Assembly: GCF_008727815.1 (NCBI RefSeq)
Contig: NZ_CP044230.1
Location: 1,720,001-1,784,000 of the forward strand
Direction: 5' to 3'
DNA from: Streptococcus sp. LPB0220
GTDB taxonomy: Bacteria > Bacillota > Bacilli > Lactobacillales > Streptococcaceae
DNA: 64,000 nucleotides
Below, one piece after another: positions 1 through 9,588 of the stretch. The position numbers and the translations under genes were made by a program. Every line of letters starts with the position of its first letter. Within the stretch, counting starts at the first letter, position 1. The notes beneath the pieces are model-generated. The model searched no databases. It saw only the letters and a program-made list of their open reading frames with translations, and had not been told where the DNA came from.

Positions 1-444
1 GAAGGCTTGGTCAGAGATGCTACAAGCTTTTTTAATGGCCGCAATCTCCGTTTCATCTTTAATCAAGCGCAATTCCATTACAAAGTTCGCTAGAGATTGA
101 AGGCTAATGCCACTGAAAACAGAAGCCATACGGGCATGGTAGGCTACCGTCACTTCGTCCTCAAAACCAAGTTCTTTGATGCCAAGGTCCTTAACGATCT
201 CTGCAGCTGCAGTCAACTCATCGCGGGTTTCCACAATCTCTACAAAGGGGAAACAAGTCGCATGGGCATGGATGGTGTAGCGCGAATCTGTAAAGAGGAC
301 CACGCGTTCTTCTGTCACCAAAGCGGTCCCGTTTGAACCCCAGAAATTGGTCAAATAATAAACATTTTTCAAATTGTTAATCAATACCGCTTTGAGGTTT
401 TGGGCTTTCATTTTGTTTCTTAAGTTGCTGATCCGTTGATTCAT
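1..444 (-). CDS. pepP: Xaa-Pro aminopeptidase (aminopeptidase P family), N-terminal part, cut by window edge
   Basis: I translated this from the minus strand starting at the ATG at 444. It gives an open frame of 148 codons that runs off the left edge, beginning [20 protein letters not shown]. The FTDSRYT and [18 protein letters not shown] stretches are typical of the creatinase N-terminal domain of M24 prolidases and aminopeptidase P. These cytoplasmic metallopeptidases release N-terminal residues that precede proline. The metal-binding catalytic domain lies outside the window. The start overlaps the uvrA stop as ATGA (441-444), so the gene is probably translationally coupled to uvrA. uvrA followed by a Xaa-Pro peptidase is a common streptococcal order. 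pepP versus pepQ cannot be settled from this half. Confidence 0.85.
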   Translation of the reverse strand, partial: MNQRISNLRNKMKAQNLKAVLINNLKNVYYLTNFWGSNGTALVTEERVVLFTDSRYTIHAHATCFPFVEIVETRDELTAAAEIVKDLGIKELGFEDEVTVAYHARMASVFSGISLQSLANFVMELRLIKDETEIAAIKKACSISDQAF

Positions 445-3266
445 TGTAATTTTCCTTTCAAATATTTTCCTGTGTAGCTAGCAGGATTTGCTGCTACCTC
501 TTCTGGTGTTCCGGTCGCAATAATAGTTCCGCCACCGACACCGCCTTCGGGTCCTAAATCGATGATATGATCTGCTGTCTTAATGACATCCAAATTGTGC
601 TCAATCACAAGGACCGTATTGCCATCATCCACAAATCGTTCTAAGACTTTGATCAAGCGGGAAATATCTTCAGTATGGAGTCCGGTCGTTGGTTCATCCA
701 AGATATAGAAGGATTTTCCTGTAGAGCGCTTGTGCAATTCAGAAGCCAACTTCATCCGCTGCGCTTCCCCTCCTGAAAGAGTGGTCGCTGGTTGCCCCAG
801 CGTTACATAGCCCAAGCCCACATCTTGGATGGTCTTGAGTTTGCGTTCAATTTTTGGAATGTGCTTGAAGAATTCAACTGCCTTATTGACCGTCATATCC
901 AGCACTTCTGCAATATTTTTTTCCTTGTAGTGGACTTCGAGGGTCTCACTATTGTATCGACGTCCATGGCAGACTTCACAAGGGACGAAGACATCCGGCA
1001 AGAAGTGCATTTCAATCTTGATGATCCCATCTCCTGAGCAGGCCTCACAACGCCCGCCCTTGACATTGAAACTAAAGCGGCCTTTTTTATAGCCCCGAAT
1101 TTTGGCTTCATTGGTCTGAGCAAAGAGATCTCGAATGTCATCGAAGACACCTGTATAAGTTGCTGGATTGGAACGAGGGGTCCGACCGATCGGGCTTTGA
1201 TCAATGTCGATCAAGCGATCGATATGCTCAATCCCCTGAATGGTCTTGTATTTCCCTGGTTTTTCCGAATTGCGGTTGAGCTTTTGAGCGATGGCTTTTT
1301 TCAAGATGCCATTGATCAAGGTCGATTTTCCAGAACCGGAAACTCCAGTGACTGCGATGAATTTTCCTAGAGGAAAGCGCGCTGTGATATCTTGTAAGTT
1401 ATTCTCACTGGCTCCTGTAATTTCAATAGAACGACCATTTCCTGAACGGCGCTCTGTTGGAACCGGAATCTTGCGCTTGCCGGACAAGTACTGACCCGTG
1501 ATGGATTTGCTGTTGCGAGCCACCTGCTTTGGAGTTCCTGCTGCAACGATCTCTCCCCCAAAGACACCGGCACCTGGGCCGACGTCGATCAGGTAGTCTG
1601 CCTCTCTCATGGTATCTTCATCATGTTCGACGACGATCAAGGTGTTGCCTAAATCGCGCATTTTCTTGAGACTGGCAATCAGGCGGTCATTGTCCCTTTG
1701 ATGGAGGCCGATAGACGGCTCATCCAAGATGTAAAGGACACCAGAGAGGTTGGAACCGATCTGGGTTGCCAGGCGAATGCGCTGGCTTTCTCCACCCGAT
1801 AAGGTTCCAGCCGATCGTGACAGGGTCAAGTAATTGAGCCCCACATTGTTTAAGAAGGTCAAGCGATCTTTAATCTCTTTTAGGATCGGTCTTGCAATCG
1901 TAGCTTCATTGTCCGTTAAAACCAACTGATCCACAGCTTTTAAGTGGTCCGCAATTGATAGATCTGACACTTCCCCGATATGCATCCCCTTTTCTCCTCC
2001 GACACGAACAGAGAGAGCTTGGTCATTGAGACGGTAGCCATGGCAGGTCGCACAGGTCAATTCGTTCATATAAGAGCGCATTTGGTTGCGGGTGAAATCA
2101 CTATTGGTCTCACGGAAACGACGGTGAATGTTGTTTACGACCCCTTCAAAAGGAATCTCGATATCCCGAACCCCACCAAACTCATTTTCATAGTGAAAGT
2201 GGAATTCCTTGCCATTTGAACCATAGAGAACCAAGTCCTTTTCTTCTTGAGAGAGATCTGAGAAAGGCTGATCCATATCAATACCAAAATGGATCATGGC
2301 CTGCTCCAACATCTGAGGATAGTAGTTAGAAGAGATCGGATTCCAAGGAGCAAGAGCTCCTTCGCGAAGGCTTAAGCGATCATCTGGCACCACCAAATCC
2401 AAGTCCACCTCTAGCTTAATACCCAGCCCATCACAGTCTGGACAAGATCCAAAAGGCGCATTGAAAGAAAAGAGACGGGGCTCTAATTCAGGAACGGTAA
2501 AGCCACAGACTGGACAAGCATAATGCTCCGAAAAGAGCAGTTCCTTTCCATCCATGGTATCAATCACCACATAACCGTCCGCTATCCGAAGGGCTGCCTC
2601 AATCGAATCAAAGAGACGCGAGCGGATGCCCTCTTTGATCACGATTCGGTCCACCACCACTTCAATCGTGTGCTGTTTGCTTTTAGACAGTTCTGGAACC
2701 TCTGTCACATCATAGATCTCACCGTCAACTCGAACCCGAACATAGCCGTCTTTTTGGACTTTTTCAATGATATTCTTGTGCTGGCCTTTTTTCTTGCGGA
2801 TAATGGGAGCTAGAATTTGCAGGCGTTGGCGCTCTGGTAATTCCAAGACTTGATCGACAATTTGCTCAACCGAAGAAGCGGTAATAGCCCCATGTCCATT
2901 GATACAATAAGGCGTCCCTACACGCGCATAGAGCAGGCGCAGGTAGTCATTGATCTCTGTTGCCGTCCCCACTGTAGAACGTGGGTTTTTACTGGTCGTT
3001 TTTTGGTCGATGGAAATGGCTGGACTCAAGCCGTCAATAGAGTCGACATCTGGTTTTTCCATATTTCCCAAGAATTGCCGAGCATAGGCCGATAAGCTCT
3101 CCACATAGCGGCGCTGACCTTCTGCATAGAGAGTATCAAAGGCCAGACTGGACTTTCCAGAACCAGACAAACCCGTCACCACGACTAATTTGTCCCGTGG
3201 AATTTCCACGTCTATATTTTTTAAATTATGGGCGCGTGCCCCATGAATGACAATTTTATCTTGCAT
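441..3266 (-). CDS. uvrA: UvrABC excinuclease subunit A
   Basis: A 941-residue protein of the usual UvrA length. UvrA is the damage-recognition ATPase of nucleotide excision repair; as a dimer it loads UvrB onto lesions. It contains two ABC modules. The first Walker A, GLSGSGKS, is at residues 32-39, and a second, GVSGSGKS, lies about two thirds of the way along. Both halves carry LSGGE(S/A)QR signatures and ILDEP Walker B motifs. Two zinc modules are visible: CPVCG...CPDC in the first half and CEAC...CEVC in the second. The start ATG at 3266 follows an AAGGTGAT-type Shine-Dalgarno at a rather long distance. The gene diverges from corA and overlaps pepP by 4 bp. Nothing looks damaged. Confidence 0.98.
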   Translation of the reverse strand: MQDKIVIHGARAHNLKNIDVEIPRDKLVVVTGLSGSGKSSLAFDTLYAEGQRRYVESLSAYARQFLGNMEKPDVDSIDGLSPAISIDQKTTSKNPRSTVGTATEINDYLRLLYARVGTPYCINGHGAITASSVEQIVDQVLELPERQRLQILAPIIRKKKGQHKNIIEKVQKDGYVRVRVDGEIYDVTEVPELSKSKQHTIEVVVDRIVIKEGIRSRLFDSIEAALRIADGYVVIDTMDGKELLFSEHYACPVCGFTVPELEPRLFSFNAPFGSCPDCDGLGIKLEVDLDLVVPDDRLSLREGALAPWNPISSNYYPQMLEQAMIHFGIDMDQPFSDLSQEEKDLVLYGSNGKEFHFHYENEFGGVRDIEIPFEGVVNNIHRRFRETNSDFTRNQMRSYMNELTCATCHGYRLNDQALSVRVGGEKGMHIGEVSDLSIADHLKAVDQLVLTDNEATIARPILKEIKDRLTFLNNVGLNYLTLSRSAGTLSGGESQRIRLATQIGSNLSGVLYILDEPSIGLHQRDNDRLIASLKKMRDLGNTLIVVEHDEDTMREADYLIDVGPGAGVFGGEIVAAGTPKQVARNSKSITGQYLSGKRKIPVPTERRSGNGRSIEITGASENNLQDITARFPLGKFIAVTGVSGSGKSTLINGILKKAIAQKLNRNSEKPGKYKTIQGIEHIDRLIDIDQSPIGRTPRSNPATYTGVFDDIRDLFAQTNEAKIRGYKKGRFSFNVKGGRCEACSGDGIIKIEMHFLPDVFVPCEVCHGRRYNSETLEVHYKEKNIAEVLDMTVNKAVEFFKHIPKIERKLKTIQDVGLGYVTLGQPATTLSGGEAQRMKLASELHKRSTGKSFYILDEPTTGLHTEDISRLIKVLERFVDDGNTVLVIEHNLDVIKTADHIIDLGPEGGVGGGTIIATGTPEEVAANPASYTGKYLKGKLQ

Positions 3267-3342
3267 ATTCTTACTCTAATCACCTTTTTGTTAACCTCCA
3301 TTATAACAAATTTTTTAGTATTCTTTTATCCAAAACTGTCCT

Positions 3343-3356
3343 TTTTCTGATATAAT
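3343..3356 (+). promoter_or_regulatory. Extended -10 promoter of the corA-like gene
   Basis: TATAAT at 3351-3356 is preceded by TG at 3348-3349, giving an extended -10 box (TGnTATAAT). No convincing -35 is seen 17 bp upstream. Transcription would start near 3363, between the two possible ATG codons, and this supports the downstream start at 3388. Confidence 0.6.
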
Positions 3357-3387
3357 GTTAAGGTGTAAAAAAACAAGGGGAGGCACC

Positions 3388-4332
3388 ATGAAACAGGTCT
3401 TTTTATCGACAACGACTGAATTTAAAGAAATAGAGACGCTGGAACCCGGTAGCTGGATCAACCTTGTGAACCCTTCCCAAAGTGAATCGATGGAAATCGC
3501 CTCTGCTTTTAATATCGATATTGCAGACTTACGGGCACCACTCGATGCGGAAGAAATGTCCCGTATGACTATCGAAGATGAGTATACCTTGATCATCGTC
3601 GACGTTCCCATCAAGGAAGAGCGGAACAATCAGACCTACTACGTGACGATTCCGCTAGGGATTATCCTGACAGAAGAGGCTATTATCACGACTTGCTTGG
3701 AGAAATTGCCGCTTCTAGATATCTTTATCAACCGACGCTTGCGGAATTTCTATACCTTTATGCGGTCACGCTTTATCTTTCAGATCCTCTACCGTAACGC
3801 CGAACTCTACTTGTCAGCGCTTCGTACCTTGGATCGCAAAAGCGAGCAGATTGAAAGTCAATTGCACAAATCAACGCGTAATGAAGAGCTGATTGAGTTG
3901 ATGGAGTTGGAAAAAACCATCGTCTACTTTAAGGCCTCTCTGAAAACCAATGAGCGCGTGATCAAGAAATTGACCAGTGCCACTAGCAACATCAAGAAAT
4001 ACCTAGAAGACGAGGATCTGTTGGAAGATACCTTGATCGAAACCCAGCAGGCCATCGAGATGGCAGATATTTATGGAAATATCCTGCACTCCATGACCGA
4101 TACCTTCGCATCGATCATCTCCAACAACCAGAATAACATCATGAAGACCTTGGCCATGGTGACCATCGTCATGTCCATCCCAACCATGATTTTCTCTGCC
4201 TATGGGATGAACTTCAAAGACAATGAATTACCGCTCAATGGAGAACCAAACGCCTTCTGGCTCATCATTTTCATCGCTTTTGCCCTGACCGGGTCTCTCG
4301 TCGTCTACCTCATCCATAAAAAATGGTTCTAA
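3388..4332 (+). CDS. corA: CorA family divalent cation (magnesium) transporter
   Basis: A 314-residue inner-membrane protein of the CorA/MIT family, which forms pentameric Mg2+ (or Co2+/Ni2+) channels. The first ~245 residues are the acidic cytoplasmic domain with long charged helices. Two membrane helices lie at the C-terminus, and the signature YGMN is at about residues 269-272, just after the first of them. The frame opens earlier at an ATG at 3355, but that codon sits inside the -10 box. The ATG at 3388 has an AGGGGAGG ribosome site at proper spacing, so it was chosen. The next gene follows after 28 bp and is probably in the same transcript. Metal specificity cannot be read from the sequence. 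Confidence 0.9.
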   Translation: MKQVFLSTTTEFKEIETLEPGSWINLVNPSQSESMEIASAFNIDIADLRAPLDAEEMSRMTIEDEYTLIIVDVPIKEERNNQTYYVTIPLGIILTEEAIITTCLEKLPLLDIFINRRLRNFYTFMRSRFIFQILYRNAELYLSALRTLDRKSEQIESQLHKSTRNEELIELMELEKTIVYFKASLKTNERVIKKLTSATSNIKKYLEDEDLLEDTLIETQQAIEMADIYGNILHSMTDTFASIISNNQNNIMKTLAMVTIVMSIPTMIFSAYGMNFKDNELPLNGEPNAFWLIIFIAFALTGSLVVYLIHKKWF

Positions 4333-4360
4333 CACCTACTAATAACACTAAGGAGTATTT

Positions 4361-5038
4361 ATGTCTCAATTTGATTTGAATCAACTCAGCAAGAAAAACC
4401 AAGAATTTATCCGCATCGCCAAACACCAATTGCTTGAAAACGGGAAATCAGAGGAAGAAGCAGAAAGCCTCATCCAAGAAATCCTTCCAGCTATCCATGA
4501 AAACCAAGGAAAAGGGATTCCGGCACGGACTCTTTTTGGAGCTCCAACTGTTTGGGCGAATTCTTTCAGCGAGAAAGAACGCTATGAAAAAGAGCATCCG
4601 AAATTAAACGATGCTCCCTCTCTTATGATTTTGGATTCCTTCCTCTTTATCTTTGGTGTCTTTGCTGCGATTAGCGCCTTTATGAACTTGGTCGCACCGC
4701 GTCGTACAGGCTATGGGTTGATAACCTTGATCCTTGGAAGTTTGACAGGGGCTCTGCTCTTGTATCTCATGTACTACTTCTTCTATCAGTATATGGATGG
4801 CACAAAAGATCGCAGTGAGCGTCCCTCTCTTTGGAAATCCATGCCGATTCTTGTCGGAGTCATGTTCCTTTGGGTCATCGTCTTGTCCTTTACATCATTA
4901 CTTCCACAAGTCCTCAACCCAACTATTCCAGATGTTTTTGCCATCGTTTTAGGAGCTCTAGCGCTTGTCCTTCGCTTCTACCTCAAGAAACGCTTTAATA
5001 TTAAAAGTTCGAGCACAGCACCCGCAACTCGACGTTAA
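4361..5038 (+). CDS. DUF1129 family membrane protein
   Basis: A 225-residue protein of the DUF1129 family common in streptococci and lactobacilli; its function is unknown. The first ~85 residues are soluble and start MSQFDLNQLSKKNQEFIRIA. Four hydrophobic segments follow (around residues 88-108, 118-140, 162-185 and 190-210), and the tail is basic. It is preceded by AAGGAG and lies 28 bp after the corA-like gene, which suggests co-transcription. A hairpin terminator follows at 5064-5105. No catalytic motif is visible. Confidence 0.8.
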   Translation: MSQFDLNQLSKKNQEFIRIAKHQLLENGKSEEEAESLIQEILPAIHENQGKGIPARTLFGAPTVWANSFSEKERYEKEHPKLNDAPSLMILDSFLFIFGVFAAISAFMNLVAPRRTGYGLITLILGSLTGALLLYLMYYFFYQYMDGTKDRSERPSLWKSMPILVGVMFLWVIVLSFTSLLPQVLNPTIPDVFAIVLGALALVLRFYLKKRFNIKSSSTAPATRR

Positions 5039-5063
5039 AAAGAAACGGATGAAGTTAAACTGC

Positions 5064-5105
5064 ACCCTAAAAGTTAGACAGAAAAAATCTAACTTTTGGG
5101 GGTTT
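5064..5105 (+). terminator. Hairpin terminator, probably derived from an IS end
   Basis: AAAAGTTAGA (5069-5078) pairs perfectly with TCTAACTTTT (5088-5097). The stem is extended by CCC/GGG and followed by TTTTT at 5103-5107. It resembles the terminal inverted sequence of IS3-family elements in streptococci and would end the corA-DUF1129 transcript. Confidence 0.7.
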
Positions 5106-5290
5106 TTATTATTAAATTAACATATGAGGATAAGGTTCAGATCTATGAACCTATCAAACCAAAATATGTAAAATAACTCTCAAAAAAATTTTGAATAAAC
5201 TTTCTACTCTGAACCACATGATTAAATGGATTGATCATTATGGAATAAAGATTTTCAAAAAAAGAAACATCACTATTCTCCTGATTATGG
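5064..5290 (+). mobile_element. IS3-family insertion sequence remnant (orfA fragments)
   Basis: 5111-5176 translates as IKLTYEDKVQIYEPIKPKYVK then stop. The first thirteen residues match the start of IS3/IS861-type orfA proteins. A second piece, after a frame change at about 5187-5290, reads NHMIKWIDHYGIKIFKK, which resembles the middle of the same family. The rest of orfA and all of orfB are missing, so the element is dead. It marks the left edge of the accessory patch that holds the ABC exporter. Confidence 0.6.
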
Positions 5291-5296
5291 GGGATA

Positions 5297-5329
5297 AAAA
5301 AACTCACCACTGTTTATCCAGCAGTGAGC
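5297..5329 (-). terminator. Terminator downstream of the bacteriocin-like remnant
   Basis: On the minus strand CTCACTGCTG, a 6-base loop and CAGTGGTGAG form a nearly perfect stem followed by TTTTTTTA. It lies about 30 bp past the stop of the remnant at 5358 and would end the ABC exporter transcript. Confidence 0.6.
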
Positions 5330-5357
5330 CATTCATCCTATCTAACCATAAGAAATT

Positions 5358-5528
5358 CTAAAAATCTAGAGAATAATAATGCTGACCTCCCCATAGGTTA
5401 ACAGCTCCCCATGGAGAGTTTACTCCTACACCGATTAAGACAGATCCGTTGGCTCGTTGACCATAGGGAATATGTGACTTCCATGTTGAGCGATTGCTTA
5501 TTGTATTTGACCACTATGACCAATCAAT
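5358..5528 (-). pseudogene. Possible lactococcin 972-like bacteriocin remnant (C-terminal part)
   Basis: Directly after the TAA of the ABC exporter (5529-5531), the same minus-strand frame reads four codons and a stop. It then stays open for 51 codons, from 5513 to the TAG at 5358. The end reads NSPWGAVNLWGGQHYYSLDF. The pattern (W-S-N near the start, STWKSH, a glycine-rich middle, a W-G-G-x-x-Y-Y tail) resembles the C-terminal half of lactococcin 972-family bacteriocins, which sit beside ABC exporters of this kind. No signal peptide, start codon or ribosome site remains, so it would be a truncated relic. The family call is by eye and uncertain. The fact that the frame has amino-acid character and ends just before a terminator is firmer. 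Confidence 0.4.
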
Positions 5529-7604
5529 TTATCTATTCTTACGAATGGCATCAACAATAGGCTGCTTCCCTGTCAGATAGATAGGAATAAGCCCACTAGT
5601 CATTAATACAACAAACGTAAGGATAATTAATGACGCTATAGAAGCTAGATAGAAATGAATGATATCAACTACTTCTAATTGAAGCATTTGAATAGCTAAT
5701 AGAGTTAGTATTAAAAGCAGAACACTTGATAAAGTAATTATTTTCTTTCCATAATTTAATAACTCGAGAATAAATAATCTAAAAACATGTTTTGTACTGT
5801 ATCCCATAGCCTTTAATACGCCAACTTCGTATTTTCTCGTTCGATTTATTAAAAAGAAGACAAAAGATAAGATTGCAACTACAAGCAAAAGCATGACAAA
5901 CGAAATAATTAGCAAAAAGTTTTTTATGTATTTTAAACCTTTATTAAATTCTTTATAATTCTCGAAAGACGAAACAATCGAAAATTTATCCGAAATATTT
6001 TTAATACGGTTAATTTCCTGAGGGACATCTTTGCTATCCTTTACAGTAACATGTACTGCACTTGGTGCCCATTCTTTTACAGGGAGATCATCAATGGTTT
6101 CTCTCCGTTTGCTCTCCGCACCTATATATTTGCTCTGTATTTTCAGCATTTCATCACTCGCCATGAATAAGGTGTTATCATTTACAGAATAGTTAAACGG
6201 AAATTCTTCTTTTACGATCCCTAGTATTTTAAACGTTTGTTCCTCTTTCACATATAGGTCTCCGTCAGATTTAGAATAACTTCCTTCTTTATCTATATGA
6301 GATTCATAAATATTAATTGGGACATAATATGTAAGTGTCATCTCCGACCCAGCTACAATATCTTCTAGTTTTTGTTCTTTGATAAATGATTCCGAAACAA
6401 ATATCCCCCTATTTGTAGTCCTGTCAAAGTATTTTATCTGTCTCTGAGTCGTATTCGTATTGAAAAGCGGTTGCACACTGTAATTCTTGGATAAATGAAT
6501 ATTCTTTCCATTAATAGATAGATTCGGTGAAAAATCTCGACTAATTTTTAAATAGTTTTCAGCATTTTCAAAAGTCATTCCCATACTAGGAAATTCAATA
6601 TATGGTTCTAATTTGTATACATTCCTACTATCAGAAATTTGATGTATTTCCTTATTCGATAGCGATTGGAAATCATCGATCACCTTGTTCGTCCCAAGTC
6701 CTATTGAATCATTAATAACCAAGAAACCATTTTCTAATGAATCACTGATTATTCTTTGATACTTAGAAGAAAATAATGATTGAATATTCATAGAACCAAC
6801 TGCAAGCGAAACTGTGAAGGAAATTAGTATTAATAAAAGTACAGGTAAAGGAGGTACCTTCCTTTTCTTTTGGATCTTTAATCTAATATGTTTCTTTAAT
6901 TTACTAGCATGCCACTCTTTTTGAAAATTACACTCTATGTCTTCTTTCATTCCAATTAATTTTTTGTCTTCGAAATGTAGCTTTATATCTCCTTTGTTAA
7001 TGACATATTCATCGTGAGAAACTACAATAACGATTTTATTATATTTATTTGCTAGTTTTAACAGTAAAGATGAGACAAGCTCTCTATTTTCAGAATCCAA
7101 AGAATTTGTAGGTTCATCTGCTAAAATAATATTCTTATCTGTTACCATCCCTCTAGCAATAGCAACACGTTGTTCTTCTCCTCCTGATAAATCCTCTGGA
7201 TATACATCCTTCAATTCTAGAATCTCTAATTCACTTAGAATATCATCTATTTTCTTTTCTACTTCTTTTGCTGATAAATTGAAAAAATCTAGCGAAATTT
7301 TCAAATTATCATACACAGTCAAATCATTTATTAGATTATGATTTTGAAATATAAAAGCTAGATTTTGCGCAATAAAGGATGAAACAATCTTCTTGTTACT
7401 CGTATCAATTTTGGAGCCATCATAAATATAAGTTACTTTAGGGTCATACTCTGAAATCAGACCAATTTTATTCAGTAACGAAGTTTTTCCAACTCCAGAT
7501 TTTCCATAAATTGTATATAATTTTCCCTCTTTGAACTTTAGAGATGTTGGTAGCAACAGTGTTTTCTCGCCATACTTAATAGACAAGTTATGAATTTCAA
7601 ACAT
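5529..7604 (-). CDS. Fused ABC exporter: ATP-binding domain plus FtsX-type permease, bacteriocin-associated type
   Basis: A 691-residue MacB-like single-chain exporter. The N-terminal ~220 residues are the ATPase, with Walker A GKSGVGKTS at 34-42, signature LSGGEEQ at 139-145 and Walker B ILADEP at 160-165. A membrane helix follows near residue 265, then a ~280-residue extracytoplasmic region, then three C-terminal helices of the FtsX permease fold. The frame opens at 7640, but the ATG at 7604 has AAGGAGGTGG before it and lies downstream of a strong promoter, so it was chosen. The gene is more AT-rich than its neighbours, which suggests acquisition. Exporters of this form accompany lactococcin-972-type peptides, and a possible relic follows it. 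Peptide export or antibiotic-peptide resistance are both possible roles. Confidence 0.8.
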   Translation of the reverse strand: MFEIHNLSIKYGEKTLLLPTSLKFKEGKLYTIYGKSGVGKTSLLNKIGLISEYDPKVTYIYDGSKIDTSNKKIVSSFIAQNLAFIFQNHNLINDLTVYDNLKISLDFFNLSAKEVEKKIDDILSELEILELKDVYPEDLSGGEEQRVAIARGMVTDKNIILADEPTNSLDSENRELVSSLLLKLANKYNKIVIVVSHDEYVINKGDIKLHFEDKKLIGMKEDIECNFQKEWHASKLKKHIRLKIQKKRKVPPLPVLLLILISFTVSLAVGSMNIQSLFSSKYQRIISDSLENGFLVINDSIGLGTNKVIDDFQSLSNKEIHQISDSRNVYKLEPYIEFPSMGMTFENAENYLKISRDFSPNLSINGKNIHLSKNYSVQPLFNTNTTQRQIKYFDRTTNRGIFVSESFIKEQKLEDIVAGSEMTLTYYVPINIYESHIDKEGSYSKSDGDLYVKEEQTFKILGIVKEEFPFNYSVNDNTLFMASDEMLKIQSKYIGAESKRRETIDDLPVKEWAPSAVHVTVKDSKDVPQEINRIKNISDKFSIVSSFENYKEFNKGLKYIKNFLLIISFVMLLLVVAILSFVFFLINRTRKYEVGVLKAMGYSTKHVFRLFILELLNYGKKIITLSSVLLLILTLLAIQMLQLEVVDIIHFYLASIASLIILTFVVLMTSGLIPIYLTGKQPIVDAIRKNR

Positions 7605-7644
7605 TAACGGCCACCTCCTTATGAGAACGCTTACCTTCAAGGGT

Positions 7645-7673
7645 ATTATAGCTCTTTTTTCAAACTATATCAA
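7645..7673 (-). promoter_or_regulatory. Strong sigma-A promoter of the ABC exporter
   Basis: On the minus strand TTGATA (7673-7668), a 17-bp spacer and a perfect TATAAT (7650-7645). Transcription would start near 7638, about 35 nt before the ATG at 7604. Confidence 0.75.
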
Positions 7674-7775
7674 TTTAAATGAGTAAAATACTTTTATAAC
7701 AAATAAAATTTCACCTCCCGTTTATATCTGCAACTAGACAATTGACTTTCATATCAAATTTAATCTAAGTGCAAA

Positions 7776-7799
7776 CAAAAAACTGCCCAGAGGCAGGTC
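7776..7799 (-). terminator. Terminator after the GNAT gene
   Basis: On the minus strand CTGCC, loop TCTG, GGCAG and then TTTTTTG. The stem arms are 7792-7796 and 7783-7787. It lies about 70 bp past the acetyltransferase stop. Confidence 0.55.
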
Positions 7800-7868
7800 T
7801 GACAAATTAATCTTGTTCTATAATTTCTGTGGTTGGTAAAAGCACTGCAATAATTATGGAGCATTATT

Positions 7869-8390
7869 TTACTGCATATCATTGTTCAATCTTTTTGAAA
7901 AATAGAGGACTAAGTCATCATTGTTTTCACAAGAACTGTAAGGGGCCAAGGGGCGATCCCTAAACCAAATTCCAGATCCATCTGGGATATAGCCTCGTTT
8001 AACATACAGTCTTTGAGCTGGGCCATAACCCGAGTGTAAACCAACCCCTAAAGTAACAATCTCTGATAGTAGCCGGACTCTTTTTTCCGCCTCTTCTAAG
8101 AGTTGATTCCCAATTCCTCGACTTCTAAATGGCTCAAAAACATTAAAATCAGTTAGTTCAGGATAGACTCCCACGAAAGGGCCGTGCTTGGCAGCAGGTA
8201 ATATAGTGATATAGCCTGCCACAAATCCATCCGACTCAGCTACTAATACGTCCCTTTCCCCATTCTCCTGATCCTGAAAATAGCTGGTCAAGATATCCTT
8301 TCTACCCGGCCACCCTTGGTGGATAAAGGCTTGAGAGATGTGCTCAATATCTGTCTTTATCATCCTCCTGATGATTACACCTTCCTTCAT
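7869..8390 (-). CDS. GNAT family N-acetyltransferase
   Basis: A 173-residue single-domain acetyltransferase that transfers an acetyl group from acetyl-CoA to an amine; the substrate is unknown. The fold is recognisable from the VAESDGFVAGYITI beta strands and the acetyl-CoA loop RSRGIGNQLLEEAEKR (around residues 93-108). The later strand has ...LYVKRGYIPDGSGIW, the usual end of motif B. The ATG at 8390 follows GGAGGGAACT. It stands alone between the accessory ABC exporter and the rpsF operon, in the opposite half of two terminators. It looks intact. Confidence 0.85.
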   Translation of the reverse strand: MKEGVIIRRMIKTDIEHISQAFIHQGWPGRKDILTSYFQDQENGERDVLVAESDGFVAGYITILPAAKHGPFVGVYPELTDFNVFEPFRSRGIGNQLLEEAEKRVRLLSEIVTLGVGLHSGYGPAQRLYVKRGYIPDGSGIWFRDRPLAPYSSCENNDDLVLYFSKRLNNDMQ

Positions 8391-8471
8391 AGTTCCCTCC
8401 TTGATACATTTCTTCCCACATTATAACATGATTAGAGCTAGGGAAAGGTCAAAGAGGCCCACCCGGACCTG

Positions 8472-8500
8472 AAAAAAAGACCCACCCGGGTCTTTTTTTT
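8472..8500 (-). terminator. rpsR operon terminator
   Basis: AAAAAGACCC and GGGTCTTTTT form a perfect stem with a 4-base loop and T-runs on both strands. It begins right at the rpsR stop (8499), so it can also stop transcripts from the other side. Confidence 0.85.
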
Positions 8501-8738
8501 AATCTTCGTTTACGAAAGGCATCAAAGCCATTACGCGAGCGCGTTTGATAGCTGTTGTTACTTTACGTTGGTTCTTCGCTGAAGTTCCAGTTACACGACG
8601 AGGAAGGATTTTCCCACGTTCTGAAACGAAACGGCTAAGAAGCTCAGTATCTTTGTAATCGACATATTCGATTTTGTTTGCTGCGATGTAATCAACTTTT
8701 TTACGGCGTTTGAATCCGCCACGACGTTGTTGAGCCAT
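8499..8738 (-). CDS. rpsR: 30S ribosomal protein S18
   Basis: A 79-residue protein, the normal bacterial S18 length. It has the basic GGFKRRKK start, the [17 protein letters not shown] core and the [11 protein letters not shown] end typical of S18. It pairs with S6 on the central domain of 16S rRNA. The ATG at 8738 has AAAGGAG upstream. It is the last gene of rpsF-ssb-rpsR, with 41 bp between ssb and rpsR, and is followed by a strong terminator. No cysteine-type zinc motif is present. Confidence 0.98.
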   Translation of the reverse strand: MAQQRRGGFKRRKKVDYIAANKIEYVDYKDTELLSRFVSERGKILPRRVTGTSAKNQRKVTTAIKRARVMALMPFVNED

Positions 8739-8779
8739 GTTTAATTCTCCTTTATAGTTTTAATTCGTTAAACCCATTC

Positions 8780-9277
8780 TTAGAATGGAAGATCGTCGTC
8801 TGAGATATCCATTGGATTCGCTCCAAATGGATTTTCTTCACGACCAAAGTTTGGCGCTGCATTGCTTGGTTCAGATCCACCAAAGCTTGGGGTTGCATTT
8901 CCAGCAAAACCACCGTTGCCTGATGAATAGCCACCACCTGCATGCCCTTCGCGTGCTGCACGGCTTTCCAATAGTTGGAAGCTGTCTGCTACGACTTCAG
9001 TGACATAAACACGTTGACCTTGCTGGTTTTCGTAATTACGTGTTTGAATGCGACCGGTAATCCCAATCAAAGCACCTTTCTTAGCCCAGTTGGCTAAGTT
9101 TTCTGCTTGCTGACGCCAGATCACACAGTTGATGAAATCGGCTTCGCGCTCTCCATTTTGACTCTTGAAGTTGCGGTTGACAGCTAGGCTGAAAGTAGCA
9201 ACTGCTTGATTGCTTGGAGTGTAGCGAAGTTCAGCATCACGGGTCATACGACCGACAAGTACAACATTGTTAATCAT
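8780..9277 (-). CDS. ssb: Single-stranded DNA-binding protein
   Basis: A 165-residue replication and repair SSB. The OB-fold occupies about residues 1-105 ([37 protein letters not shown]). A glycine- and asparagine-rich linker follows, and the acidic tip ends DISDDDLPF, the conserved tail that docks partner proteins. It lies between rpsF and rpsR, the standard Firmicute arrangement, 20 bp after the rpsF stop. The length and full tail fit the main housekeeping SSB rather than the shorter competence paralogue SsbB. Confidence 0.97.
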   Translation of the reverse strand: MINNVVLVGRMTRDAELRYTPSNQAVATFSLAVNRNFKSQNGEREADFINCVIWRQQAENLANWAKKGALIGITGRIQTRNYENQQGQRVYVTEVVADSFQLLESRAAREGHAGGGYSSGNGGFAGNATPSFGGSEPSNAAPNFGREENPFGANPMDISDDDLPF

Positions 9278-9297
9278 AAGTCACCTCTGATGATTTC

Positions 9298-9588
9298 TTA
9301 CGCGTCAACTTTTACGATCATGTGACGAAGAATGTCACCGTTGATTTTTGAAAGACGGTCGAACTCGTTAAGAGCTACAGCGTCGTTCGCTTCAACGTTT
9401 ACGATGTGGTAAAGTCCTTCACGGAAATCTTGGATTTCGTATGCAAGACGACGTTTTTCCCAATCTTTTGATTCAACAACAGTTGCACCGTTGTCAGTCA
9501 AGATAGAATCGAAACGTGCTACCAAAGCGTTTTTAGCTTCTTCTTCAATGTTTGGACGAATAATATAAAGAATTTCGTATTTAGCCAT
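9298..9588 (-). CDS. rpsF: 30S ribosomal protein S6
   Basis: A 96-residue S6 protein starting [20 protein letters not shown] and ending RHMIVKVDA. It binds S18 and helps build the small-subunit platform. The open frame extends upstream to 9633, but the ATG at 9588 has AAAGGAGGAAC at good spacing and gives the family's usual length. It is the first gene of the operon, behind a well-formed promoter and a 70-nt structured leader. Confidence 0.97.
   Translation of the reverse strand: MAKYEILYIIRPNIEEEAKNALVARFDSILTDNGATVVESKDWEKRRLAYEIQDFREGLYHIVNVEANDAVALNEFDRLSKINGDILRHMIVKVDA

Noticed and set aside
97..336. Open frame of 79 codons on the plus strand
   Set aside because: It is antisense to the pepP coding sequence, which is well conserved; no ribosome site or promoter.
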